Shown: in pieces, positions 32,542 through 40,331 of the stretch | Numbering within the stretch: the first letter of the stretch is position 1 | How the letters are laid out: every line of letters begins with the position of its first letter | DNA from: an uncultured Eubacteriales bacterium | GTDB lineage: Bacteria > Bacillota > Clostridia > Christensenellales > Aristaeellaceae | Length of the DNA stretch: 43,041 nt | Reading direction: 5' to 3' | NCBI GenBank assembly: GCA_900540045.1 | Contig: UQEF01000013.1 | Coordinates: 1-43,041 of the forward strand | Notes under the pieces: generated by a model | Seen by the model: only the letters and a program-made list of their open reading frames with translations | Told to the model about the DNA's origin: nothing | The model's database searches: none | Program-made: the position numbers and the translations under genes

Positions 32542-34422
32542 TCATGCTTTGTTCAGCGCGGCGTCGGGCTCGTAGACGCCGTACTTCATCGTAAGGCACA
32601 CGCGCAGCCCGCCTCCCTCAATGGCGCTGAGCGATACGCCGCTTCGCCCGCCAAACTGCACCTGCAGGCGGCGGTTGACGTTTGCCAGGCCGATATGGCG
32701 GATGCGCAAATATCGCTGCTTTTTCATTTCAAGATTCATCTGACGGATGCGTTTGGGGCTGATACCATAGCCGTTGTCCTCCACGCTGATGCACAGGTAG
32801 CCCTCCTCCGTTTTCCGGGCCGCGATCCGAATGCGGAACGCACGCTCCTTTGTGATCTGAAAGGCGTGCTGCACGCAGTTTTCGATCACCGGCTGCAAAA
32901 TCAGCTTGCATACGCGCGCGTTGTACAGCTCGTCCGGTATGTCCCATTCCACATTGAATACGATGTTCTTGCGCATTTGCTGGATCTCGATATAGCGCAG
33001 CGTGCATTCCACCTCCTCGCGAAGGGAGGTGTACAAGTCCGAGGAATCCAGCGCATATTTCAGGATCTCGCACAGGTCGCCGATCATGGCCGATTCTTTG
33101 CTGTCCGCACCCATCCGGCTTACGCTGGACCAGTAGATGGAGTCCAGCGTGTTGAGGAGAAAATGAGAGTTGATCTGCACATGGCCATACAGGGCGTCCA
33201 GCTCGGCCTTCAATTCCCGCTTGGACTCCACCAGTCCCTGCAGCTCCTCCAAATCCACGTCGTTATTCAAAATCCGCTGCAACAGAATCTCGCTGCCGGT
33301 GCTTTCTTGGGGGTCCTCCGCCGCTCTTTGCTCGCCCTGACGGCTTCTGAGCGCATCAAACATCTTGCGCAAACCCCTGCTGTACTTGCGGTAACGCAGG
33401 ATGGAATAAAGGTTGATGCCCGCCACCGCCACGCAGCTGACCAGCAGCGCGGCCGTTATGGACCTGACCACGCCGTCCAGCGCCTGACTGAGCTGCCGGT
33501 CCTGTATGCATACGATGCTAAGCGTCCCGGGACAGACCTCCTCGGCGCGGTAATAGAACGCCTCATTCTGACCATTGCGAACCACGCCGGTGGGGCTGTC
33601 CGTCTCCCACGCCTGCAACACCTTTTCCACGATCTCCGTCTCCTCCTGCTGGGGCAGTTCAAAATTGCCTGCCGTCAGGCCGTCCTCACGCCGTGTATCG
33701 TACAGGCAGACGAACCCCGCTCCGGACATTTGTGCCGTGAAGGCGCTGAGCATATTTGACAGATCGTAATTGAGTACCCAATAGCCCGTGATCGTCTCGC
33801 CCGGGAGGAAGCTTTCCGAGCGAATGCGCCGGTAAACGGTCAGTACCAACGTGTTGTTCAGGTAAGAAAGGGGGATGGTGCGCCATTCGACCTTCACATC
33901 CTGCTCCATTTCGCGGCAAACATCCATCCATTCGGCGTCGGTAACCTCGGCCTTGATCGTGGGATTGCCGTTGATCAGCACATACGGCGCGTCCGGATCT
34001 TCCAGCATCCAGTAGCAGGAGCGCAGGCTGGTGCTGTAGGTGATCCCCATTTTAATGTTGCTGCACAGGTTTGAAATCGCCAGCAAGATATTGGCGGCGT
34101 TGCATCCTGCGTCCCGGCTGGTTTCTGCGACCATGTCGGGATCGTCATAAAAGGCCGCCTTCAGCTTGGCCAGGTACAGCGTGTCGGGGGTGAGATAGGG
34201 ATTTTTCATGAACAGACTGTTTCTTACATGCTCGCTCTGTGTCTCCAGCATGCCCTGCCATACGTCCGACACCGAGGACGCCAGACGGTTGGAGCTCTGG
34301 TATGCCAGATAGACCGCCTCAAAAGCCAATATGGCCAGCATCGCGGCCATGACGATCATCTGCTTTTTCAGCGTGCCGCCAGCGCCTTTCTTTCCTGGCC
34401 TGCGAACCGTGCCCCGCCTCAC
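32542..34422 (-). CDS. Sensor histidine kinase, YesM type
   Basis: A 626-residue membrane kinase. One membrane segment lies at about 21-41 and another at about 321-342, enclosing a 280-residue extracellular sensor domain of dCache-like size. The kinase core has the His_kinase (LytS/YesM) signature, with phospho-acceptor His420 in VQINSHFLLNTLDSIYW. The N box is PVIENCVQHAF and the G box VEDNGYGI, followed by IGLANVNRRLQ. The usual proline in QINPHF is serine here. The start is GTG at 34422, overlapping the response-regulator stop by four bases (GTGA), with GGAGG upstream. It probably senses an extracellular sugar and phosphorylates the coupled YesN-type regulator. Confidence 0.93.
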   Translation of the reverse strand: MRRGTVRRPGKKGAGGTLKKQMIVMAAMLAILAFEAVYLAYQSSNRLASSVSDVWQGMLETQSEHVRNSLFMKNPYLTPDTLYLAKLKAAFYDDPDMVAETSRDAGCNAANILLAISNLCSNIKMGITYSTSLRSCYWMLEDPDAPYVLINGNPTIKAEVTDAEWMDVCREMEQDVKVEWRTIPLSYLNNTLVLTVYRRIRSESFLPGETITGYWVLNYDLSNMLSAFTAQMSGAGFVCLYDTRREDGLTAGNFELPQQEETEIVEKVLQAWETDSPTGVVRNGQNEAFYYRAEEVCPGTLSIVCIQDRQLSQALDGVVRSITAALLVSCVAVAGINLYSILRYRKYSRGLRKMFDALRSRQGEQRAAEDPQESTGSEILLQRILNNDVDLEELQGLVESKRELKAELDALYGHVQINSHFLLNTLDSIYWSSVSRMGADSKESAMIGDLCEILKYALDSSDLYTSLREEVECTLRYIEIQQMRKNIVFNVEWDIPDELYNARVCKLILQPVIENCVQHAFQITKERAFRIRIAARKTEEGYLCISVEDNGYGISPKRIRQMNLEMKKQRYLRIRHIGLANVNRRLQVQFGGRSGVSLSAIEGGGLRVCLTMKYGVYEPDAALNKA

Positions 34423-35195
34423 TTTTTTTCCTCCGTGGAGTCAAAGTTTCGCCGCACCTGAGAAGGGGAGACGCCGAACTGTTTTTTGAAGCTGCGCGAA
34501 AAGCTGATGGCGTTCGTATATCCCACCTTTTGCGCCACCTCCGCTACATTCAGGTAGCTGTCTGTCTTAAGAATTTCCAGTCCGGCGTTCAACCGCACTT
34601 CGGTGATATAGTCAAACAGCTTCTGACCCGTCTTTTCCTTGAAATAGTACGACAGGTAGGTGGTGTTCATCTGCATGAACTCCGCGAGCTGCCGCAGCGT
34701 CACACCGGCGTAGTGATCCTTCACATAGCGGCGTATCCGGTCTATCTTCACATCGGCGATGCTGTGGCTGTTCGCCTCGCCGGAGTGCGCGCTATCGGCA
34801 GGCAGATGAACGCCTCGCTCGCGCTCAATCGTCTCGCGAATCGCGGCGATGGTCTTTTGCATCTCCCGGAATGTGACCGGCTTGATGCAGTAGCGAAAAA
34901 CGCCGTACTCCAGCGCCTTCTGCGCATAGTCAAAGTCTTTGAAGCCGCTGATGAAAACCAGTTTTTCCTTTCTGTGTGCCTGCTGCATCTGCCGCGCCAG
35001 CTCGATTCCGTTCATGCGGGCCATTTTGATGTCGCAAAGGATCAGATCGACCGTATGCGTCTTCAGCCACGCCAACGCACTTTCCCCATCCTGAAAGGAA
35101 CCCACCAGCGTAAAGCCGGACTGTTCCCATGGAAAGTCCTTGGCGATGTTGTTGACGGCATCCACATCGTCGTCGACCACAATCAGTCGGTACAT
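34419..35195 (-). CDS. Response regulator with AraC-type DNA-binding domain, YesN type
   Basis: A 258-residue regulator. The receiver domain (1-125) has the acidic pair at residues 8-9, phospho-acceptor Asp55 (LILCDIKMARMNG) and the conserved lysine in YCIKP. The AraC domain (about 155-250) has two helix-turn-helix units, LRQLAEFMQMNTTYLSYYFK and LNVAEVAQKVGYTNAISFSR. This is short for YesN proteins, which often carry a longer linker. It overlaps the GTG start of the kinase gene. GAGGTG is close to the ATG. It probably activates the sugar transporter promoter at 30584-30612; that is inferred from common YesMN arrangements. Confidence 0.94.
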   Translation of the reverse strand: MYRLIVVDDDVDAVNNIAKDFPWEQSGFTLVGSFQDGESALAWLKTHTVDLILCDIKMARMNGIELARQMQQAHRKEKLVFISGFKDFDYAQKALEYGVFRYCIKPVTFREMQKTIAAIRETIERERGVHLPADSAHSGEANSHSIADVKIDRIRRYVKDHYAGVTLRQLAEFMQMNTTYLSYYFKEKTGQKLFDYITEVRLNAGLEILKTDSYLNVAEVAQKVGYTNAISFSRSFKKQFGVSPSQVRRNFDSTEEKK

Positions 35196-35410
35196 CGCAC
35201 CTCATCTCCTTTTCTGGCACAGCGGATTGCCATGTGCGGCATTCCTGCTACGCAAAGCCGCCTCCCCCCTGCTTTTCAAGGGCTTTCGCTTCAGCCCACA
35301 GTCTGAAAACCATCTCCTCGCTTTTCTGCGTCCCTTGGTACCGGATTCCTGGCCTGCTTCCGGCAGAAAGCCGGCGCACCGAAAAAGACGGTTACCCCGG
35401 CCCCGCTTTC

Positions 35411-36265
35411 TCAGGAAAAGGAGAGCCAGAAACTTCCTTCCCACACCTCTCCGGGCGAGAGCGTAACACAGCCGTCGCGGTCTTCCAGCCGGAGACATCC
35501 ATGGTTACCGGGCTGCAGGCCGGTGCACGGCTCCAGACAAAGCAGCGGCGCTTCATGATCATGCGGCGTCCACATGGCAAGATAGGAAAACGATCCGCGC
35601 CGGATGCGCACGCGCCGTCCATGTTTGCGGCTGCCGAATTCTATCCACGCGGAGCGCAGGCCCGTAACGCTGCGTGTATAATTGGTAAACAGAGCATGGT
35701 TGAGCAGGCGTTCCCTTCCTTGCACGAAGGGCTGCCGCCAGCCAAAGGGATTGAAAGATTCCAGCTCCTCTTCCTTTTCAAAGCGAAGACTGTAATCCTG
35801 CGGGTCATCGCCGGGCAGGAGGGGCCAGTTATAGGCGGTATGGCACCCCAGGCAGAAGGGCATGGGGATGCTGCCACGGTTCTCCACCTTGTAGTTCACC
35901 GCAAGGGTATCGCCCTGCACAGCATAGCCGACTGTCAGGGCAAAGTCAAATGGATAGGATTGGCGCGTACGCTCATCTGCTTCCAGCTGAAAGACCACCC
36001 GGTCTGAAGCACAGCTTGCGCACCGGAAATTGCGGTCCATGACGATCCCATTGAGCTGCATGCCATAAGGCCGGTCGCCCACATAATAGGTATCGCTGAG
36101 GAAGCGCCCCACAATGGGAAACAATGTGGGAGAGGTGCGCGCGTAGCTGTCCACATCGCCCTGCCAGAGGTATTCCAGTCCTTCCATCTCAACGCCCTTG
36201 AGTTCCGCACCCAGCGCATTTGCATGCACGGTCAGCCTGTCCGAACGAATGATAACATCCTTCAT
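35411..36265 (-). CDS. Aldose 1-epimerase family protein (LacX-like) lacking one catalytic histidine
   Basis: A 284-residue cytoplasmic galactose-mutarotase-like beta-sandwich protein. Family features are SPTLFPIVGRFLSDTYYVGD, CLGCHTAYNWPLLPGDD (His142) and LLCLEPCTG (Glu245, the catalytic base in homologues). LacX-type proteins have an HG motif at the position that here reads QLNGIVMDRNF, so the histidine is replaced by Asn72. It may have changed substrate or bind rather than convert sugars. AAAGGAA lies about 10 bases before the ATG. The FAD oxidoreductase ends 72 bases upstream, and about 215 bases separate it from the response regulator. Confidence 0.82.
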   Translation of the reverse strand: MKDVIIRSDRLTVHANALGAELKGVEMEGLEYLWQGDVDSYARTSPTLFPIVGRFLSDTYYVGDRPYGMQLNGIVMDRNFRCASCASDRVVFQLEADERTRQSYPFDFALTVGYAVQGDTLAVNYKVENRGSIPMPFCLGCHTAYNWPLLPGDDPQDYSLRFEKEEELESFNPFGWRQPFVQGRERLLNHALFTNYTRSVTGLRSAWIEFGSRKHGRRVRIRRGSFSYLAMWTPHDHEAPLLCLEPCTGLQPGNHGCLRLEDRDGCVTLSPGEVWEGSFWLSFS

Positions 36266-36337
36266 AAAAGCAAGTTCCTTTCTGTCAACAGCGTCCTGTT
36301 TTTCCTTTATGGGCCGGCGCGCAGGACGGCAGCTCTT

Positions 36338-37558
36338 TTACAGGTCATGGTGCAGACGCACACCCTGCGCCTGCAGAGCCGCCTGCAGCTCATCCATGGA
36401 GAGCCGCGCCGCTGCAACGTCCTCCCGCGCCATCAGCGCTGCGGCCGTCCCGGCTGCCTGTCCCGTAAGCGCACATACCGGAATCACGCGCGTCACATCC
36501 CAGGCCCAGCCGTCCGCAGAGACCATCCGTCCCGCTGCGAGCAGGTTGTCAACGGCCTCGCTGTACAGGCAGCCCCACGGAATCTCATACCAGTCGCCGG
36601 GCTTTTCAAAGTCGCACGCAAGGCCGACGGTCGTATCACAGCGCCGCTTGCAGTCCGCCTCCGTGAGGGTGCAGGCGCCCTTGATGCGCCGTGTTTTGCG
36701 GGCCTGAGGCATGGAGGGGAGAGAAGTGACCTCAAAATGCCGTCGATCCTTCGTCTTTACCTTTTCCAGCAGCGCGGCGCGCCCATCCAGCAGGAAGGAC
36801 GTTATCTGCTCGTTTGTCAGGCAGGGGGTAAAGGGCTCGCCCTCCCGCTGGCCCCTGCCATGCAGGTCGGCTCCGATGGATATCCAGCGGCGCTGCTGAA
36901 GCGCCTTTTTCTTTTCCGAAGTATCCGTTACATGGGCCAAGAAGCTGAAGTAGTTCTGTCCCTCGGCGCACGGGGCGCCCGCACGGAAAAACATGTCCGA
37001 ATCGCCGCTGGCGTCCACCACGGTCTTCGCGGGAAAGTATTGACGCCCCGACTTGCTTTCACAGCAGATTCCAGTGCAGCGGCTTCCTTCCATGATGGGA
37101 CGCGCGGCCAGAATATCCAGGCGGATGCGCACGCCTTCCTTTTTCAGCAATTCATCCAGCGCCAGTTGAAAAATCGTGGGTGAAAAAAAGGTCGCATATC
37201 GGCCGCCTATGGGATGCTGCTTTTCAGGGCTGATCAGGCTGCGATCCACCGGGCGGGCCTCGTCCTTCCAGATCCGGGGAAGCGTGTCGTCTCCATAACG
37301 GATGGACAGCCTGAGCAGTTCCTCTGCTAGCCCCGTCATAAGCTGTTCGCCGTGCCCGTCGCAAAGCGGCTCATACCAGCTGATGAGTCCGTTCGTGGCC
37401 AGCCCTCCCAGCAGCGAGCCTTTTTCCAGCAGCAGGACGTCCGCCCCGCTGCGCGCGGCCGCCACCGCTGCCGCAACCCCGGCAATGCCGCCGCCCACTA
37501 CAATGACCTCCGCACCGTTTTCTACGGAGGTTTCCAGCTTTTCGATCAGCTTGTCCAT
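36338..37558 (-). CDS. FAD-dependent oxidoreductase (FAD_oxidored/PF12831 type)
   Basis: A 406-residue cytoplasmic flavoprotein. The N-terminal dinucleotide-binding motif reads VIVVGGGIAGVAAAVAAARS and continues GADVLLLEKGSLLGGLATNG. The middle has KTVVDASGDSDMFFRAGAP, and the C-terminal FAD contact is NLLAAGRMVSADGWAWDVTR with the closing ALTGQAAGTAAALMA. This pattern marks the PF12831 group, often found in sugar and uronate catabolic clusters. The ATG at 37558 has AAAGGAA upstream; the longer frame is unsupported. Gaps of 59 and 72 bases to its neighbours fit one transcript. Substrate unknown. Confidence 0.88.
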   Translation of the reverse strand: MDKLIEKLETSVENGAEVIVVGGGIAGVAAAVAAARSGADVLLLEKGSLLGGLATNGLISWYEPLCDGHGEQLMTGLAEELLRLSIRYGDDTLPRIWKDEARPVDRSLISPEKQHPIGGRYATFFSPTIFQLALDELLKKEGVRIRLDILAARPIMEGSRCTGICCESKSGRQYFPAKTVVDASGDSDMFFRAGAPCAEGQNYFSFLAHVTDTSEKKKALQQRRWISIGADLHGRGQREGEPFTPCLTNEQITSFLLDGRAALLEKVKTKDRRHFEVTSLPSMPQARKTRRIKGACTLTEADCKRRCDTTVGLACDFEKPGDWYEIPWGCLYSEAVDNLLAAGRMVSADGWAWDVTRVIPVCALTGQAAGTAAALMAREDVAAARLSMDELQAALQAQGVRLHHDL

Positions 37559-37617
37559 ATTGCCGTTCCTTTCCGCGCAGGCTTTACGGCCGCATGGAAG
37601 AGGCTTTTCCCTTCCTC

Positions 37618-38793
37618 TCATGCGCCCAGCACGCGCATGCAGCCCCGCGCGACCATAATCTCCTCGTTGGTTTCAAATGCCCATATCGCCACGCCGCTAT
37701 CCGGGGTACTGATACGGCCCTCATACCCGCTTCTGTTGCGCCGGGGGTCCAGCCTTGCGTTCACAAAGCTCAGCCTGCCGGCTATGCGCTGCCTGAGCGA
37801 AGCGTCGTTGAGGCCGATGCCGCCGGTGAAGCAAATGGCGTCCAGTCCGCCCAGGTAAGCGGTATACATGCCAATATAGCCTACGATCTCATCCGCAAAG
37901 GCTCCTATGGCCAGTTGCGCACGTTCATTGCCCCGCGCCGCTGCCTCCTCCACCTTGCGCATATCGTTGCTGACGCCGCTTAATCCCAGCAGACCGCTCT
38001 GCCCGGAAAGCGCCTTCATGGCCGCCTCTACGCCGCCCGTCTGGTGGATAATGACCGGCAGGCAAAAGACATCCAAATCACCTACGCGGTTGTTGTGAAA
38101 CAGCCCGCTTTGCGGCGTGGCTCCCATGGAGGTGGCTATGCTCCTGCCGTCCCGAATGGCACACAATGAGCTGGAACCGCCCAGATGCACGCTCACAAGG
38201 CGCCTGGCCTCCGGCGCTTCCCGCTCCATCTTCCAGGCAATGTAGCTGTGGCTGGAGCCATGAAAGCCGTAGCGCCGCATGCCAAGCTGCTCCACCCACT
38301 CATAGGGAATGCCGTACACGGTCCGTTCCAAGGGTATCGTGGCGTGAAAGGCGGTTTCAAAGCAGGCGATTTGCGTCAGTGCGGGGTAGCGCTCCTGCAC
38401 GCGGCGCATCATTTCAAGGTAGACCGGATTATGCGCGGGAGCCAGCGCGCACATGCGCTCCATCTCCGCCATCAGCGTGTCATCCACCATCCGGGACCCG
38501 GATATGCTGCCTCCATGCACCGCCTTGTAGCCAACGGCATCCAGTGAGGCCATGTCCACGGGGACGCCCATGCGACTGAGCACGGCCATGCACCATTCCA
38601 GCGCGTCGATGTGCGTTTGACACCGGCAGCGCTCTTTCTCCTCGCTGCCGTTTGCCCGGATGCGGTAAGCCCCCTCCGTGCCAATGCTTTCCACGCCGCC
38701 AGAGGCCAAAAGGGTCTCTTCCCCGCCCATGTTGTAAAGCTTGAATTTAAAGCTGGTGGAGCCCAGGTTGAGCACCAGAATCTTGCGCACCAC
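37618..38793 (-). CDS. Acetate-kinase-family protein with divergent active site
   Basis: A 391-residue ASKHA-fold kinase, family Acetate_kinase. Known AckA reaction: acetyl phosphate + ADP to acetate + ATP. Matches are VLNLGSTSFKFKLY (Asn9), VHGG, LAPAHNP (His121), RRYGFHGSSH (His178), NRVGDLD (Arg236) and ETNEE (Glu377/378). Differences from the well-studied Methanosarcina enzyme are Arg91 to Lys90, catalytic Asp148 to Glu146 (FETAFH), Asn211 to Gly206 (HLGG), and GGIGEN changed to GGIGLN. So it may use another acyl phosphate, possibly carbamoyl phosphate from the neighbouring AllFGH-like proteins. GTG start at 38793 (a second GTG follows directly), with AAGGAGG five bases upstream. It lies 72 bases downstream of AllG. 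Confidence 0.88.
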   Translation of the reverse strand: MVRKILVLNLGSTSFKFKLYNMGGEETLLASGGVESIGTEGAYRIRANGSEEKERCRCQTHIDALEWCMAVLSRMGVPVDMASLDAVGYKAVHGGSISGSRMVDDTLMAEMERMCALAPAHNPVYLEMMRRVQERYPALTQIACFETAFHATIPLERTVYGIPYEWVEQLGMRRYGFHGSSHSYIAWKMEREAPEARRLVSVHLGGSSSLCAIRDGRSIATSMGATPQSGLFHNNRVGDLDVFCLPVIIHQTGGVEAAMKALSGQSGLLGLSGVSNDMRKVEEAAARGNERAQLAIGAFADEIVGYIGMYTAYLGGLDAICFTGGIGLNDASLRQRIAGRLSFVNARLDPRRNRSGYEGRISTPDSGVAIWAFETNEEIMVARGCMRVLGA

Positions 38794-38823
38794 ACACGCC
38801 TCCTTTTAGGAATGGAAAACCCA

Positions 38824-38852
38824 CAGCGCCTTTTCAAAATGATCCGGCGCTG
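38824..38852. other. Small intercistronic hairpin
   Basis: CAGCGCC (38824-38830) and GGCGCTG (38846-38852) pair over 7 bp between the AllG and kinase genes. No T-run follows, so it is more likely an RNA processing or stability element than a terminator. Confidence 0.3.
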
Positions 38853-38865
38853 CGGCTTTTGATGA

Positions 38866-40122
38866 TTAATTCCTGTATTTGGCTGCGAAGGCTTTCATGG
38901 CCTTCTGGAAACACTCCATGGGTACGCGCGCCATGCCTGCGCCAATCAACCCGCCCTCGTGGTTGAACATGCCGCCGTGAATGGCGGGGCATACGCCCGT
39001 TTTGAGTACCAGCCGGATATCGATGCCCACAGGCAGCGGATCAAAGTCCAGGTTGGGGATGGGATAGTTGGGATTCTTTGCGATGGAGATGCGCTCCATC
39101 TCGCGCGTCTGCCCAATGCAGTCCTGCAGGCTCATGCCGCGCAGGCTGCATACGATGGGGCTGGCCGCCGCCGCAAAGCCGCCCAGGCCGGCCGTTTCCA
39201 CCACGCAGCTGTCTCCCAGCCATGGGAGCTGATCCTTTTCCGTGTACTGGGTGGAGGTATAGCGGCCCTTCATCATGGGCGCGGGCGCGGTGAACCACTG
39301 CCCGGGCAGCGACGCGATCTTGATGCCGAACTCCACACCGTTGCCCGCCAGTGCGGTGACCATGGTGGAATACTCCGTGCCGTCCGCCGCAATAGCCGCG
39401 GCCCGGGAAGCCCCCTGCCCATAGCAGTGGAAAAAGCGGGGCGTTTCCACGATGTATTTGACCGTGCGCATGATCTGTTCCTTGGGCAGGTCCATCTCGA
39501 ACAGCCTAGGCAGAACCTGCTTGTCAAACAGCAAATCAGCCGCCGTCTGCCGGGTGTGGTTTTCATCGCCCATCTGCATGCTCTCGGCCAGGATGGGCTT
39601 GATGGCGATGCCGCCCTCCTTGGCCAGCATTTCACGCAGAGGCGGGAAAAGAACCTCGCGCATGTAGCGCAGGTTTTCGGCAATCTCGGGGCTGTAGAGG
39701 CCCCAGCCGCAAAAGCCGCCCTGGAAGGGCCCTTCCGCCGGGAAGGTGGCCGCCGTGGTGTGGTTGCGCCGGTCATCAATAACGTTCATTGCCACGGACT
39801 TGGTAATGATGCCCGTTCCTGCCCCGACGGTGTTGTGGTTGAGCGCGGAGTCGATGCGTATTTCGCCGGAACGGATGATCTCCACGGCCTCCTTCTCGTC
39901 CTTGGCCCATCCCTCAAACAGCATGGCGCTCACCATGCCGCGCTTGTGCAGCATGACCATGTCATCATAATCCACAGGCGGGCCGGAATGGAGGATCATA
40001 TGATCCTCCAGCCCTTCCACGCACTCACCGGCGGGACGGATATCTACCCAATAGGGATCGCTGTCTATGATGCACGCCACGGCCTGTTGGTTGGCCTGCG
40101 CAATTCTTTCTCTGATGTCCAT
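38866..40122 (-). CDS. AllG-family protein (DUF1116), oxamate carbamoyltransferase-type subunit
   Basis: A 418-residue cytoplasmic protein of the DUF1116/YlbE family. Recognisable stretches are ANQQAVACIIDSDPYWVDIR, LHSGPPVDYDDMVMLHKRGM, EGWAKDEKEA, SALNHNTVGAGTGIITKSV, AGNGVEFGIKIASLPGQWFT and INHEGGLIGAG-like NHEGGLIGAGMARVP. In E. coli AllG is a subunit of the oxalurate-cleaving carbamoyltransferase. The ATG at 40122 has AAAGGAGG upstream. It follows the 53-residue gene by 47 bases and FdrA, as in known fdrA-allG pairs. Family call is strong; whether the acyl group is carbamoyl here is unproven. Confidence 0.88.
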   Translation of the reverse strand: MDIRERIAQANQQAVACIIDSDPYWVDIRPAGECVEGLEDHMILHSGPPVDYDDMVMLHKRGMVSAMLFEGWAKDEKEAVEIIRSGEIRIDSALNHNTVGAGTGIITKSVAMNVIDDRRNHTTAATFPAEGPFQGGFCGWGLYSPEIAENLRYMREVLFPPLREMLAKEGGIAIKPILAESMQMGDENHTRQTAADLLFDKQVLPRLFEMDLPKEQIMRTVKYIVETPRFFHCYGQGASRAAAIAADGTEYSTMVTALAGNGVEFGIKIASLPGQWFTAPAPMMKGRYTSTQYTEKDQLPWLGDSCVVETAGLGGFAAAASPIVCSLRGMSLQDCIGQTREMERISIAKNPNYPIPNLDFDPLPVGIDIRLVLKTGVCPAIHGGMFNHEGGLIGAGMARVPMECFQKAMKAFAAKYRN

Positions 40123-40169
40123 CTCCGACTACCTCCTTTGGCATTGTCTTCCCGGCCGTATGCGACGCT

Positions 40170-40331
40170 TTAGAGAAACTCGTCCAGCAGTTCCTCGATC
40201 TCCTCGGGCTGCTTATAGGGCGGGGTCCACTCGATTTGCGTGCAATCGCAGTTTTGCGCTTCCAGCGCCTTATAAAACAGCAGGATGCCAAGGTTGGCCA
40301 CTCTCGGCTTTTGCTTGTAGATGCCTTCCAT
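40170..40331 (-). CDS. Small 53-residue protein between FdrA and AllG
   Basis: A short gene below usual annotation limits. Its ATG at 40331 overlaps the FdrA stop codon by one base (TAATG) and has GGGGAGG eight bases upstream, so translation is coupled. The protein starts MEGIYKQKPRVANLGILLFY, continues with a segment containing EAQNCD and IEWTPP, and ends in an acidic helix (PEEIEELLDEFL). The pattern 'P-x-V-(A/I)-N-(L/I)-G-x5-(F)...ALxAQ...x-(V/I)-x-W-x-PP' matches, from memory, a stretch linked to FdrA/DUF1116 proteins, where it may be fused to one of them. It is probably a small subunit or a split-off linker of the transferase complex. Two cysteines (Cys28, Cys30) are notable. Confidence 0.75.
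   Translation of the reverse strand: MEGIYKQKPRVANLGILLFYKALEAQNCDCTQIEWTPPYKQPEEIEELLDEFL

Noticed and set aside
35196..35410. Promoter of the YesN/YesM genes in this gap
   Set aside because: A TTGAAA-like box is present, but no acceptable -10 follows at the right distance, so I do not call a promoter.
37618..38793. Naming the kinase ackA or carbamate kinase
   Set aside because: Its fold is of the acetate-kinase family, so it is not a carbamate kinase by homology, and the changed active site makes plain acetate kinase uncertain. No gene symbol was given.
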